NCBI RefSeq assembly: GCF_006716425.1
Contig: NZ_VFOZ01000001.1
Coordinates: 6,820,001-6,884,000, forward strand
Reading direction: 5' to 3'
DNA from: Actinoallomurus bryophytorum
GTDB lineage: Bacteria; Actinomycetota; Actinomycetes; Streptosporangiales; Streptosporangiaceae
DNA length: 64,000 nt
A model generated the notes under the pieces. The model was not told the origin of the DNA, ran no database searches, and saw only the letters and a program-made list of their open reading frames with translations. Each line of letters opens with the position of its first letter. Positions within the stretch are counted from its first letter, which is position 1. Below, piece after piece: positions 42,640 to 51,515 of this stretch. A program made the position numbers and the translations under genes.

Positions 42640-42848
42640 GCCCCGCGCTCCATGGCCTCACGCAGGCTCTGCGGGCGCATGTCGATCCAGTGCTGATCAA
42701 TGTAGTCCAGGCATACCTTGCGGGTGGCGCCATCGACCACCACCGACCAGCCGGCCGGAACTTTTATCGAAGCCGGCCAGAGCGAGTATTGGCGTTCGTC
42801 GTTGACAAGTACGCGATAGGTACTGCTCTCGTCCTCGAACGGATTCAC
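42636..42848 (-). CDS. MbtH-like protein
   Basis: A 70-aa adenylation-domain chaperone. The family signature is intact: NPFEDE, [24 protein letters not shown] and the C-terminal [19 protein letters not shown]. It binds NRPS A domains and is usually needed for their solubility and activity. GTG start at 42848. Its stop overlaps the NRPS start (GTGA, 42636-42639). It is the first gene of the operon, so the promoter should lie in the 150-bp gap up to 43003. No operator was recognised there. Confidence 0.95.
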   Translation of the reverse strand: MNPFEDESSTYRVLVNDERQYSLWPASIKVPAGWSVVVDGATRKVCLDYIDQHWIDMRPQSLREAMERGA

Positions 42849-43002
42849 CCTTTACCTGCCTTCGCTGGAGTGCCAGGCCCGTCCTTGATGACCGGCGCCT
42901 CACCCAGTAGGCGTTCCACGGCGTTCCATCAGATCGGCGCTCGTGACAGGGCGGGGGTTTCCCGGCGGAACCTTTCTCCGCGTCGACGACGTCTTACCTG
43001 GC

Positions 43003-43590
43003 ATGTTCGCGATATTGACCGGGCTCGGCCTGTCCGCATCGGCCGGTCTGAACGCCTATATCCCCATCATGGTGGTCGGCCTGCTCGCCCGCTTCACCGA
43101 CGTGATCGCGCTGCCGCACCAGTTCGCGTGGATGACCAACGGATGGGCGCTCGCGGTCGTGGCGGTCCTGCTCGCCGCGGAGGTCGTTCTCGACAAGGTG
43201 GCCGTCGTCGACCATGTCAACGACGCGATACAGACATTCGTACGACCTACGGCCGGTGGTGCCGTCTTCGCCGCGTCGGACGCCGCCGCGCGGATCGACC
43301 ACTCCGGATGGATGACCGGTCATCCCTGGGTGGGCTGGGTCCTGGGCGTCGTCGTCGCGCTGTGCGTGCACGTCACCAAGGCGGGGGTGCGTCCCATCGT
43401 CAACGTCGGCACGGTCGGCATCGGGACACCCTTCGTGAGCGCGGCGGAGGACACGATGTCACTGACGATGAGCCTTGTCGCGCTCCTGGTCCCCGCGCTC
43501 GTCATCCTGTTCCTGATCGTCTTCGTCCTGATCGGATGGCGGTTGATACGAATGATCCGCAGGCGGCGTAGACGGCAGAACGCCGGCTGA
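43003..43590 (+). CDS. DUF4126-family membrane protein
   Basis: A 195-aa polytopic protein. The N-terminus MFAILTGLGLSASAGLNAYIPIMVVGLLA is diagnostic of DUF4126; about five hydrophobic segments follow and the protein ends in an arginine-rich tail (RRRRRR). ATG 43003 is chosen because family members begin at this point; an upstream GTG at 42943 has no ribosome site either. Function of the family is unknown. It is divergent from the NRPS operon and probably not part of it. Confidence 0.8.
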   Translation: MFAILTGLGLSASAGLNAYIPIMVVGLLARFTDVIALPHQFAWMTNGWALAVVAVLLAAEVVLDKVAVVDHVNDAIQTFVRPTAGGAVFAASDAAARIDHSGWMTGHPWVGWVLGVVVALCVHVTKAGVRPIVNVGTVGIGTPFVSAAEDTMSLTMSLVALLVPALVILFLIVFVLIGWRLIRMIRRRRRRQNAG

Positions 43591-43624
43591 TCGGAACCGG
43601 CATGGGTCATGGCGACTTTCAGGG

Positions 43625-43667
43625 CTGGACCTCGCGGCGCCTTCCGGGGGGCATCCGCGAGGTCCAG
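43625..43667. terminator. Bidirectional terminator between DUF4126 and GH5 genes
   Basis: A perfect 13-bp stem (CTGGACCTCGCGG / CCGCGAGGTCCAG) with a 17-base loop lies between the ends of two convergent genes. Confidence 0.8.
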
Positions 43668-43686
43668 GCTCAGGGGCGTGCGGTGG

Positions 43687-44940
43687 TCAGTTCGTCCGCC
43701 ACTGGGAGTACACGGCGTACCTGGGCTGGTTGAGCGTTCCGTCGCTGTTCAGCGCACCGAGTCCCTGGGTGTCCCAGACGTAGTACGTGGTGCCGATGCC
43801 CTGCGAGGTGCCGGTGAACGTCGGGCCGCCGTTCGCCCCTTCCTTGCCGTTGACGTAGGAGGTGAGCGTGTTCGCCCAGGCCGTGTCGTCGCTGCTGCTC
43901 ATCGGCGCGCCCGCCTCGCCGATCCACACCGGCGCGATGTTCTGGGTCACCAGGTATCCCCACACCGCGTTGTACCGCTGGACCGCCTCGGGGCCGCTGT
44001 CCGGATCGATGTGGGCGACCGAGTACGGATACTCGTGTACCGAGTAGATGACACGTGCGCGCCCGGCGTTGGCGCCGGACAGGACGACCGGATGGGCGGC
44101 GACCGCGGTGAGGTCGCCTTCGGGTGCCTTCACGCCGGCGGCACCGGCGAACGAGCCGCCGTAGTTCTGCGGGCCCTCGCAGATGACCAGTACGCCCGGG
44201 TCGATGGACTCGACGGCGTTGCCGACGGTGGTGTACATCGCGTGGATGTCGGTGACGCCGCCGTCGCCCCAGGTGCTCTCACCGGGGTACGCGAGCGGCT
44301 CGTTGTCGAGGTCGAAGCCGATGACCGTGGAGTTGCCCTTGTACCGGGTGGCGATCTGCTGCCAGTCGGCGAGGAACGACGCCTGGGTGACGGTGCCCGG
44401 CGTGCCGCAGCCGTCCGTCCCGTTGGTGCCCGGCCCGCTGTCGTACCACAGCCCGTTTCCCTGCTGGGCCAGGCAGTTGCCGTTGCCGGCGGCCCCCTCG
44501 TCGTTGTGGTGGTTCAGGATGACCTTGAGGAGATTCTGTTTGGCCGCGGCGACCACCGCGTCGAGGCCGGCCAGGTAGTTGGCGGCGTTGCCGTCGTGCA
44601 GGCTGGCATCGCTCCAGGCGAGCGTCACCGTGTTGAACCCGGCGTTACGGATGGCCCTGAGGTTGGCGTTCAGTCCGGCGAGCGGGCTGTCCTGGTTGAC
44701 GATCGTGTTCTGGTCGAGGCGGGAGTTGCCGTGCAGGGCCACGGCCGCGATCCGTACCCGCTTGCCCGTCGAGTCGACGATCTGGCTTCCGCTGGTGCTC
44801 AGGTAGCCGGACGGCAGTAGCCCGGCGGTGGCATCCGGCTGCGCCGGAGCCGATCGGGCCTGGGCGGACGCGTCGACCCCGGTCGCCGCGAGCAGTACCG
44901 CGAACGCGATCACCGCCCCCCTTGCTCTGCTTCTCCTCAT
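43687..44940 (-). CDS. Secreted GH5-family glycoside hydrolase
   Basis: A 417-aa exported endoglycosidase. ATG 44940 follows AAGGAGG at 8 bases; a signal peptide (MRRSRARGAVIAFAVLLAATGVDASAQA) is clear. The TIM-barrel signatures are VALHGNSRLDQ, VILNHHND, the acid/base Glu in DLDNEP (about residue 210), SVHEYPYS and the nucleophile Glu in PVWIGEAGAP (about 341). It retains beta-glycosidic linkages typical of cellulase-type GH5; whether it prefers cellulose, mannan or xylan is not clear. No carbohydrate-binding module is attached. Its promoter is the left half of the mirrored LacI-controlled repeat (45074-45179). Confidence 0.88.
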   Translation of the reverse strand: MRRSRARGAVIAFAVLLAATGVDASAQARSAPAQPDATAGLLPSGYLSTSGSQIVDSTGKRVRIAAVALHGNSRLDQNTIVNQDSPLAGLNANLRAIRNAGFNTVTLAWSDASLHDGNAANYLAGLDAVVAAAKQNLLKVILNHHNDEGAAGNGNCLAQQGNGLWYDSGPGTNGTDGCGTPGTVTQASFLADWQQIATRYKGNSTVIGFDLDNEPLAYPGESTWGDGGVTDIHAMYTTVGNAVESIDPGVLVICEGPQNYGGSFAGAAGVKAPEGDLTAVAAHPVVLSGANAGRARVIYSVHEYPYSVAHIDPDSGPEAVQRYNAVWGYLVTQNIAPVWIGEAGAPMSSSDDTAWANTLTSYVNGKEGANGGPTFTGTSQGIGTTYYVWDTQGLGALNSDGTLNQPRYAVYSQWRTN

Positions 44941-45073
44941 GTTCCGTTCCTCCTTCTCGGCGATGGCCGGCTTTCCTGGTCCATCCGGTTTCATGCCTGA
45001 GCCGAGGGTGGCGACCAGGGCCGTCCGGACCGCCGGGCGACATCACGGATGGTCGGGTCGGCCTGTGCCAATG

Positions 45074-45179
45074 CCTCTCTTGGACTGGTCCAACAGTCCG
45101 GCCATAAGAATTCGGTGGACCAGTCCAACGTTGTTTCCGGGAAGTTAACGCCGGACGGGTCGATCGTCAATGGATCCGG
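45074..45179 (-). repeat. 106-bp inverted repeat, left arm (promoter and operators of GH5)
   Basis: Nearly perfect reverse complement of 45459-45564; the differences are confined mainly to about 20 bp between the two operators. It contains, reading leftward, -35 TTGACG (45165-45170), 17-bp spacer, -10 TAACTT (45142-45147), then two LacI-type operators. Confidence 0.85.
45080..45128 (-). promoter_or_regulatory. LacI operators OL1 and OL2 for the GH5 gene
   Basis: TTGGACTGGTCCAA (45080-45093) and GTGGACCAGTCCAA (45115-45128), palindromes with TTGGAC/GTCCAA arms, centres 35 bp apart, lying just downstream of the -10 box, where a bound repressor would block transcription. They match the two sites in front of the lacI gene. 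Confidence 0.75.
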
Positions 45180-45458
45180 AAGAGAAAAGTTGGTCCGGCC
45201 TGCTCCAGTCGTGGTGCGGCGGCCCCTTGACCAGGTCCGTTCCCCTTCCCCGCCTCGCAGTCGATTCGTCGGCGGCTGAGGCACGCGCGGCCGGGTGTCC
45301 GTGCTGGGCGGGCGGCGCCGCGACCACCACGACGGCACGCGGCGGGCCGGGCAGCCGAGAAGAGGGCGAGGTCCCCAGGGGCCGTCACGAGGCGGCCGCG
45401 CCGCCCCGCCTCGTGCGGGCGCCCCGCAGCGCAGGCGGGCCGAATCGACTTTTATCTG
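45180..45458. other. Central spacer of the mirrored promoter cassette
   Basis: 279 bp between the two inverted-repeat arms. I see no gene with a start and ribosome site; frames on either strand are Arg/Gly/Ala-rich shadows. No further operator copies are found here. Confidence 0.4.
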
Positions 45459-45564
45459 CCGGATCCATTGACGATCGACCCGTCCGGCGTTAACTTCCCG
45501 GAAACAGCGTTGGACTGGTCCACTGGATTTTTATGACCCAGTTGTTGGACCAGTCCAAGAGAGG
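45459..45564 (+). repeat. 106-bp inverted repeat, right arm (promoter and operators of lacI)
   Basis: Mirror of 45074-45179. It contains -35 TTGACG (45468-45473), a 17-bp spacer, -10 TAACTT (45491-45496) and two operators, ending 7 bp before the lacI start codon. Confidence 0.85.
45510..45558 (+). promoter_or_regulatory. LacI operators OR1 and OR2 for autoregulation
   Basis: TTGGACTGGTCCAC (45510-45523) and the complete palindrome TTGGACCAGTCCAA (45545-45558), centres 35 bp apart as on the left side. The second overlaps the 5' leader of lacI, so the repressor should limit its own synthesis. Confidence 0.75.
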
Positions 45565-45571
45565 GGCTGGT

Positions 45572-46603
45572 ATGGCCAACCTGACCATCCGTGACATCGC
45601 CCGGTTGTCCGGGTTGTCGAAGTCGACGGTTTCGCTGGTCCTCAACAACAGCCCCAAGGTGGACCCGAAGACGCGCCGCCGGGTGCTCGCCGTGATGCGC
45701 GAGCACAATTACGTGCCGAGTTTCGCCGCCACGGCGCTCGCCAAAGGCAACACCGGCCTGATCGGCATGATCGTGCCCGGCCTGACCTGGCGCTTCATGG
45801 CGAACATCAACTACGGCGTGGCCAAGGTCATCGAGGACACCAAGTACGAGATCGTCCTGTTCACCAGCACCAACGAGCGCGACTACAGCGGTGCCATCGA
45901 CCGGGTCATCAGCTCCGGCGTGTGCGCCGGGTTGATCGTGGTGGCCCACGACCAGCAGGTGCTGGACCGCCTGGTCGAGCTGAACCGCGGCGGCATGCCC
46001 ACGGTCCTGGTCGACACCCTCGGCGCGATAAGCGACCTGCCCGCCGTCGGCGCCGACAACTACACCGGCGGTCTGCTGGTCGGCCGCCATCTGCTCGGCC
46101 TCGGCCACCGCCGGATCGCCAGCATCCTCGGGCCCACCGACCATCCATACGTCCAGGAGCGGCGGCGCGGCCTGCGAGACGCCATGCACGAGGCCGGTCT
46201 GGAGCCCGGCCCAGGGCTCGAGGCCGAGACGGACTTCGAGGAGGCGCTGATCCGCAGCCGCACCCGAGAGCTGATGCGGCTATCCCCGGATCGCCGCCCG
46301 ACCGCGCTGTTCGCCTACCACGACTCGGCGGCCTTCACCGTGCTGAACGAGCTCGCGGAGGCCGGCGTGCGAGTGCCGGAGGACGTCTCGGTGGTCGGGT
46401 TCAACGACATCGACGCCGCCGCCCATGTGCGCCCGGCGCTCACCACGGTCCAGCAGCCGTTCGCCGACATGGGCCGGCGAGCCGCGGACATCCTCCTCAC
46501 CGCCCTCGACAGCACCGAGTCCGACGAGATATCCCAGCGCATCGTCCTCCCCACCAAGTTGATCGTCCGGGACAGCACCGGCCCCGCCACGGCAGACCGT
46601 TAA
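45572..46603 (+). CDS. LacI-family transcriptional repressor (xylan/oligosaccharide block)
   Basis: A 343-aa repressor starting at ATG 45572 behind GAGAGGGG. Helix-turn-helix and hinge helix: TIRDIARLSGLSKSTVSLVLN...KVDPKTRRRVLAVM. The periplasmic-binding-like effector domain (about residues 60-335) has GLIGMIVPGLTWRFMANINYGV, LGLGHRRIASILGP and VSVVGFNDIDAA. Four TTGGAC-TG/CA-GTCCAA sites surround the divergent promoters and are its likely targets, controlling GH5 leftwards and, rightwards, lacI and probably GH10 and the importer genes that follow. The inducer is presumably a xylo- or cello-oligosaccharide. Confidence 0.92.
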   Translation: MANLTIRDIARLSGLSKSTVSLVLNNSPKVDPKTRRRVLAVMREHNYVPSFAATALAKGNTGLIGMIVPGLTWRFMANINYGVAKVIEDTKYEIVLFTSTNERDYSGAIDRVISSGVCAGLIVVAHDQQVLDRLVELNRGGMPTVLVDTLGAISDLPAVGADNYTGGLLVGRHLLGLGHRRIASILGPTDHPYVQERRRGLRDAMHEAGLEPGPGLEAETDFEEALIRSRTRELMRLSPDRRPTALFAYHDSAAFTVLNELAEAGVRVPEDVSVVGFNDIDAAAHVRPALTTVQQPFADMGRRAADILLTALDSTESDEISQRIVLPTKLIVRDSTGPATADR

Positions 46604-46691
46604 CGCACCCCCCGCACCGCCTCACCCTCGGTGGAGCCGCAGCACGGCACAGCGGAGCACCATGCCCGCCTATACCCCGAAAGGGGAGTTC

Positions 46692-49016
46692 ATGAGGCAT
46701 TCCCGAAGTTCCAGAAAAGGCCCCCGCAGAACCCGGGCGACAAGGCCGCTCGCTCTTCTCACCGCGCTGTTCACCGCCGCCGCCTGCCTGCAGGCGGTAC
46801 CCGCCGGCGCCACCGCCGGCCCGGCCGAGGTCATGGGCCCGGACCCGCTGGCCGGCTTCACCGAGACCAAGGGCGCCCCGGCCCCGCAGTACCAGGTCGT
46901 TCCCGTCTCCGGCTCGTCCGACTTCACCAGCGCGCTGCAGGTCACCACCGCGTCGGCCCCGAAGAGCGCGGGTCTCGACGGCGAGTACGAGATCACGCTG
47001 GGCGCGAAGACCGCCGCCGCCGTCAAGGTCAACGACGCCGCGGTGGCGACCTTCTGGGCCCGATCGATCACCCCGCCCGCCGGCTCCGACGCGGGCTACG
47101 CCACCTTCGCGTTCGAGCGTGACGGGGGTTCGTTCAAGAAGTCCGCGACCGCGGCGCTGCGTTTCACCTCCACCTGGCAGAAGTTCACGTTCCCCTTCCG
47201 GATCGCGGAGGACTACGCGGCCGGCGAGGCGCACCTCAACCTGTGGCTGGGCTACGGCGCGCAGACCCTGCAGATCGCCGGCGTGTCCGTCGCCGACTGG
47301 GGCCAGGGCGACCCGGCGGGCTTCCCCACGGTCACGTACGAGGGCCGCGAGGCGAACGCCGCCTGGCGTACGGCCGCGGACCAGCGCATCGACGAGTACC
47401 GCAAGGGCGACCTCACGGTCCACGTGGTCGATTCGAGCGGCGATCCGGTGCCCGGCGCCTCGGTCAAGGCGGACCTGCAGAAGCACGCCTTCGGGTTCGG
47501 CACCGCCGTGGACGCCGCGACGATGATGAAGAACACGGCCGACGGCCAGAAGTACCGCCAGGCCGTCACCAACGGAGACTTCAACCAGGTCACCTTCGGC
47601 AACAACCTCAAGTGGACGCACTGGGAGAACACCACCGAGCGCGACACCGTCACCCTGCCCACCCTGAAGTGGGTACGCGAGCAGGGCCTGGCCATGCGCG
47701 GCCACAACCTCATCTGGCCGTCCTGGGGCAGTCTGCCGGCCGACCTGCAGGGTCTGCAGAACGACAAGCCCGCGTTGCGGGCCCGTATCGATGCTCACAT
47801 CACGGACGAGGCCGGCGCGCTGACCGGCGCCGTCGACAACTGGGACGTCGTCAACGAGCCGTACTCCGAGCACAACCTCCAGGACATCCTCGGCCCTGAC
47901 GAGATCAACCGCTGGTACGTGCTGGCCGGGCAGGCCGACCCCAAGGCCCGCATGGTCCTCAACGACTACGGCCTGGTCGAGAACAACGGCTGGTCCAAGC
48001 GCCACCAGGACTACATCTACAACCTGGCCAAGCGGATCAAGGACGGCGGCTACCCGATCGAGGGGCTCGGCCTGGAGAGCCACTTCTCCGCCCTGCAGCC
48101 GACGCCGCCCGAGGAGGTCTACACGCTGCTGAACCGGTACGCCTCCCTCGGGCTGCCGCTGGAGGCCACCGAGTTCGACATCACCACCGCCGACCGGCAA
48201 CTGCAGGCGGACTACACCCGCGACTTCCTGACCATTCTCTTCAGCCACCCGGACGTCACCGCGATCAGCACCTTCGGGATCTGGGAGAACAACATCTGGA
48301 ACCCGCTCGCCGCCCTCTACAACGCCGACTGGTCCCTCAAGCCCAACGGCCAGGTCTGGCACGACCTGGTGACCAAGACGTGGTGGACCAACGCCTCCGG
48401 TGCCACCGACACCTCGGGCGACTACCGCACCCGCGGCTTCCTCGGCGACTACCTGGTCACAGTGACGGCAGGCGGCGCGACGGAGAGGGCGCACGTCCGC
48501 ATGCCGTCGAACGGTGGCAAGACGATCACCGTGGTCGCCGACGGCAAGGACTCCGACGACAAGGAGCTGCTGGCCAACGCCGACGCCGAGCTGGGCGCGG
48601 TCAACTGGTACGGCTTCAGCCCCAGCACCGTGAAGCCCGACACCAGGACGGTCCACTCCGGCTCCGTCGCGGTCCGCTCCACCGGCCGTACCGCGGAGTG
48701 GCAGGGACCGGCCGAGGGCGTGCAGGTCGCCTCAGGCCAGAGCTACACCTCCAGCGCCTGGGTGCGCCTCGCCTCGGGCGCCGGCACCACCGCACAGATC
48801 AAACTCAAGCTGGCGTACACCGACGGCACCGCCGAATCGGTCCCGCTCGCCTCCGCCGCCGTGTCGACGAGCGGCTGGACCCGGCTGTCGACCTCCTCCG
48901 CCGTGCCGCTGGACTTCCACGGCAAGACCCTCGCCAAGGCCGAGTGGTGGGCCAGCACCGCCGCCGGCACCGGCGATCTCCTCCTCGACGACGCATCGCT
49001 CACGAACGGAGCCTAA
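46692..49016 (+). CDS. Secreted GH10 endo-1,4-beta-xylanase with flanking CBM-like domains
   Basis: A 774-aa modular enzyme. ATG 46692 follows GGGGAG. After the signal peptide (residues 1-35) comes a CBM4/9-like beta-sandwich (about 40-215), then the GH10 barrel (about 250-590) with the acid/base Glu in DNWDVVNEPYSE (about 389) and the nucleophile Glu in LEATEFDI (about 493), GHNLIWPSW and WNPLAALYN, and a C-terminal CBM4/9-like module (about 630-774). It cuts internal beta-1,4 links in xylan. It lies 88 bp after lacI and 6 bp before the binding-protein gene, so it probably leads the importer operon. Confidence 0.93.
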   Translation: MRHSRSSRKGPRRTRATRPLALLTALFTAAACLQAVPAGATAGPAEVMGPDPLAGFTETKGAPAPQYQVVPVSGSSDFTSALQVTTASAPKSAGLDGEYEITLGAKTAAAVKVNDAAVATFWARSITPPAGSDAGYATFAFERDGGSFKKSATAALRFTSTWQKFTFPFRIAEDYAAGEAHLNLWLGYGAQTLQIAGVSVADWGQGDPAGFPTVTYEGREANAAWRTAADQRIDEYRKGDLTVHVVDSSGDPVPGASVKADLQKHAFGFGTAVDAATMMKNTADGQKYRQAVTNGDFNQVTFGNNLKWTHWENTTERDTVTLPTLKWVREQGLAMRGHNLIWPSWGSLPADLQGLQNDKPALRARIDAHITDEAGALTGAVDNWDVVNEPYSEHNLQDILGPDEINRWYVLAGQADPKARMVLNDYGLVENNGWSKRHQDYIYNLAKRIKDGGYPIEGLGLESHFSALQPTPPEEVYTLLNRYASLGLPLEATEFDITTADRQLQADYTRDFLTILFSHPDVTAISTFGIWENNIWNPLAALYNADWSLKPNGQVWHDLVTKTWWTNASGATDTSGDYRTRGFLGDYLVTVTAGGATERAHVRMPSNGGKTITVVADGKDSDDKELLANADAELGAVNWYGFSPSTVKPDTRTVHSGSVAVRSTGRTAEWQGPAEGVQVASGQSYTSSAWVRLASGAGTTAQIKLKLAYTDGTAESVPLASAAVSTSGWTRLSTSSAVPLDFHGKTLAKAEWWASTAAGTGDLLLDDASLTNGA

Positions 49017-49022
49017 GGTCCC

Positions 49023-50486
49023 ATGTCCCCACTAAACAGACGCCACTTTCTCGCCGCCGCTTCCGCCGCCGTAGGCGGCACCGCCATCACCACACTGGCC
49101 GGTTGCTCGTCCTCCGACCCGGTGCCCGCGGGCACCAAGACGATCAACCACTGGGACTGGTACGTCGCCCAGGAGCCGTGGCTGAAGCACGAGATCGAGC
49201 TCTTCCAGAAGAAGAACCCGACGATAAAGATCAAGCGTACGGTCCAGGTCAGCGACAAGTACCCGGACCTGATCAACCTGGCCTTCCGCGGCGGCAACGC
49301 GCCGGACATGCTGATGATCCCGCCGGACCCGAAGTTCGACGAACAGGTCAACATGGGCTGGCTGCGCGCCCTGGACAGCCACGCCACCCCGCAGTGGCGC
49401 GGCCACTTCCCCGCGGGGAACTTCTTCAACGGCGTGAACATGGCCCAGAACAAGGTCTACAGCGCCCCCTTCGCCGGCCAGGCCCCCTGGCTGCAGCTGT
49501 ACATCCACAACAAGCTGTTCAAGCAGGCGGGGATCACCAACCCGGACGGCTCCGTGAAGATCCCCCGGACCTGGGACGACGTCACCGCCGCGGCGGAGGC
49601 CATCACCCAGAAGAGCCGCGGCAAGGCGTACGGCCTCGGCTTCGGCAACGCGCAGAGCGCCTCGCTGCCGTGGTGGGTGGAGCTGTTCGTACGCGGCGCC
49701 GGCTCGCCCGCCGGCTACGGCTCGGACGGCCCCGACTACCGGGTCGGCAAGTGGACGTTCGGCTCCGACCGCAACTACGCCGACTTCATCGGGCTGCTCC
49801 TGGACTGGAAGAAGAGGGGCTACATCTACCCGCACTCGATGTCCATCGGCGACGAGCAGGCCCGCGCGTTCTTCGAACGCGGCAGGTTCGGCATGATCGT
49901 CGGCGGCGTGTGGAACCAGCCGACGTGGGCGGAGCACCACTTCACCGACTACAGCGTGACCACACTGCCGTCGCCGACCGGAGTGCCGCAGGCGTTCTTC
50001 TACTACCCGCCGGGCGGCCGGGTGTGGGCGATCTCCCAGCCTTCGACGGTCTCCGACGAGGCATGGGCGTGGTTCGACTGGCTGCACAGCCCGGCGGCCG
50101 GACAGCGTTGGGTGGAAGCCGGACAGGGCCTGTCGATCTTCCCGGAGGCGAACAAGAACGCCAGGATCAGTTCCGCGCCCTTCCAGGCGTACGTCAGCTT
50201 CCAGAAGTACGCGCTGCCGTGGCCCGTCCCCGCGATCCGCAATCCCGAGGCGTCCAAGGTGGTCATCCCGGCCGTCAAGCCGGACCTGCCCGACGTGCTC
50301 GCCGGCCTGTACACGGGGCAGCTCTCGGACCTGGGCGCCGCCCTCACGGCTCTGGAGGACCGCCGTAACAAGGCCCTCGCCGACGGTGTGAAGAAGGCCC
50401 AGGCCAAGGGCGCCAAGGTCAGCCTGGCCGACTGGGTGTTCCAGGACTGGGATCCCACCAAGCCGTACCAGAACAAGCCGGCGTAG
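49023..50486 (+). CDS. Sugar ABC transporter substrate-binding lipoprotein
   Basis: A 487-aa family 1 extracellular solute-binding protein. The signal is of the Tat lipoprotein kind: RRHFLAAASAA with a lipobox LAGC at about residue 30. The mature protein has NHWDWYVAQEPWLKHEIELFQKKNP, PDMLMIPPDPKFDEQVNMGWL and PRTWDDVTAAAEAI, typical for oligosaccharide-binding proteins. It is directly followed by two permease genes. The import ATPase is not encoded here; in actinobacteria a shared MsiK-type ATPase usually serves. Probable ligand: xylo-oligosaccharides released by the neighbouring GH10. Confidence 0.92.
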   Translation: MSPLNRRHFLAAASAAVGGTAITTLAGCSSSDPVPAGTKTINHWDWYVAQEPWLKHEIELFQKKNPTIKIKRTVQVSDKYPDLINLAFRGGNAPDMLMIPPDPKFDEQVNMGWLRALDSHATPQWRGHFPAGNFFNGVNMAQNKVYSAPFAGQAPWLQLYIHNKLFKQAGITNPDGSVKIPRTWDDVTAAAEAITQKSRGKAYGLGFGNAQSASLPWWVELFVRGAGSPAGYGSDGPDYRVGKWTFGSDRNYADFIGLLLDWKKRGYIYPHSMSIGDEQARAFFERGRFGMIVGGVWNQPTWAEHHFTDYSVTTLPSPTGVPQAFFYYPPGGRVWAISQPSTVSDEAWAWFDWLHSPAAGQRWVEAGQGLSIFPEANKNARISSAPFQAYVSFQKYALPWPVPAIRNPEASKVVIPAVKPDLPDVLAGLYTGQLSDLGAALTALEDRRNKALADGVKKAQAKGAKVSLADWVFQDWDPTKPYQNKPA

Positions 50487-50494
50487 GAGCGTCC

Positions 50495-51502
50495 GTGCAA
50501 CTCCTCGACACCACCACCCCGCGCCCGCCGGCCGACGGGCGCGGGGCGGCCCCCCCGGCATCACCGCGGAAGGCCGGCCTGTGGCGCCGGCTCAGGGCCG
50601 CGAGGTGGAGCTACCTCTACCTCGTACCGCTGATGGCGCTCCTGCTGACCTTCGTCGTCTATCCGATCTTCGGCTCGCTCGCGTACACCTTCTACCGCTG
50701 GAACGGCATCGGCTCGCCCGAGGACTTCGTCGGTCTCGGCAACTTCCGCCAGATCGCGCACGACTCGATCTTCTGGCGAGCCGTCGGCCACACCTTCGTG
50801 TACGCGATCGTCGTGGTGCCCGTACAACTCGTGCTCGCGCTCGTACTCGCGCTGGTGCTCAACAACAAGAAGCTGCGTTTCTCCGCCTTCTACCGCACGC
50901 TGTTCTTCCTGCCGGTGGTCACCTCGCCCGCCGTCGTCGGCGTCGTCATCCAGCTCCTGGTCTCCAACTTCGGCGACACCTTCAACAACTGGCTGCTGGA
51001 CGCCCACCTCATCGGCCAGCCCGTCGACTGGCTCGGCAGCCCGAAGACCGCGCTGGGGATCATCATCCTCGTCGGCGTCTGGCAGACCCTCGGCTACAAC
51101 CTCGTCTACTTCCTCGCCGGTCTGCAGACCATCCCCGAGGAGGTCTACGAGGCGGCGAAGATCGACGGCGCGGGTCGTTTCCGCACGTTCACCCACATCA
51201 CCGTACCGCTGCTGCGCTCCGTCGGCCTGATGATCGTCATCCTGGCCTTCATCGGCTCGTTCCAGATCTTCGACCTGGTGCAGGTGCTCACCGGCGGCGG
51301 CCCGTACTTCGGCACCGAGGTGGTCAACACCTACATCTACCACCTGGCCTTCGGCGGCAACCAGGCTCAGGCCACCGAGCCGGACGTCGGCCTGGCCTCC
51401 GCGGCCTCCTTCTTCTACGGCCTGCTGCTCATTAGCTTCTCGGTGCTGCAGGTGCTCATCTTCCGGTCCATCGCCAAGCGCCGCGCCGCCGGGCGCGCCT
51501 GA
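50495..51502 (+). CDS. Sugar ABC transporter permease (first subunit, UgpA/MalF-like)
   Basis: A 335-aa inner-membrane protein with six or seven hydrophobic segments. The EAA-type loop that contacts the ATPase reads EVYEAAKIDGAGRFRTFTHITVPLLRSV (about residues 215-245). The N-terminus is proline-rich and cytoplasmic. GTG start 9 bp after the binding-protein stop. It is paired with the permease downstream. Confidence 0.95.
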   Translation: MQLLDTTTPRPPADGRGAAPPASPRKAGLWRRLRAARWSYLYLVPLMALLLTFVVYPIFGSLAYTFYRWNGIGSPEDFVGLGNFRQIAHDSIFWRAVGHTFVYAIVVVPVQLVLALVLALVLNNKKLRFSAFYRTLFFLPVVTSPAVVGVVIQLLVSNFGDTFNNWLLDAHLIGQPVDWLGSPKTALGIIILVGVWQTLGYNLVYFLAGLQTIPEEVYEAAKIDGAGRFRTFTHITVPLLRSVGLMIVILAFIGSFQIFDLVQVLTGGGPYFGTEVVNTYIYHLAFGGNQAQATEPDVGLASAASFFYGLLLISFSVLQVLIFRSIAKRRAAGRA

Positions 51503-51515
51503 AAGGGGCAGCCAC

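Noticed and set aside
46497-48656. A 719-codon minus-strand frame opposite GH10
   Set aside because: Antisense shadow; composition is repetitive Val/Gly/Arg and the plus strand carries GH10 catalytic motifs.
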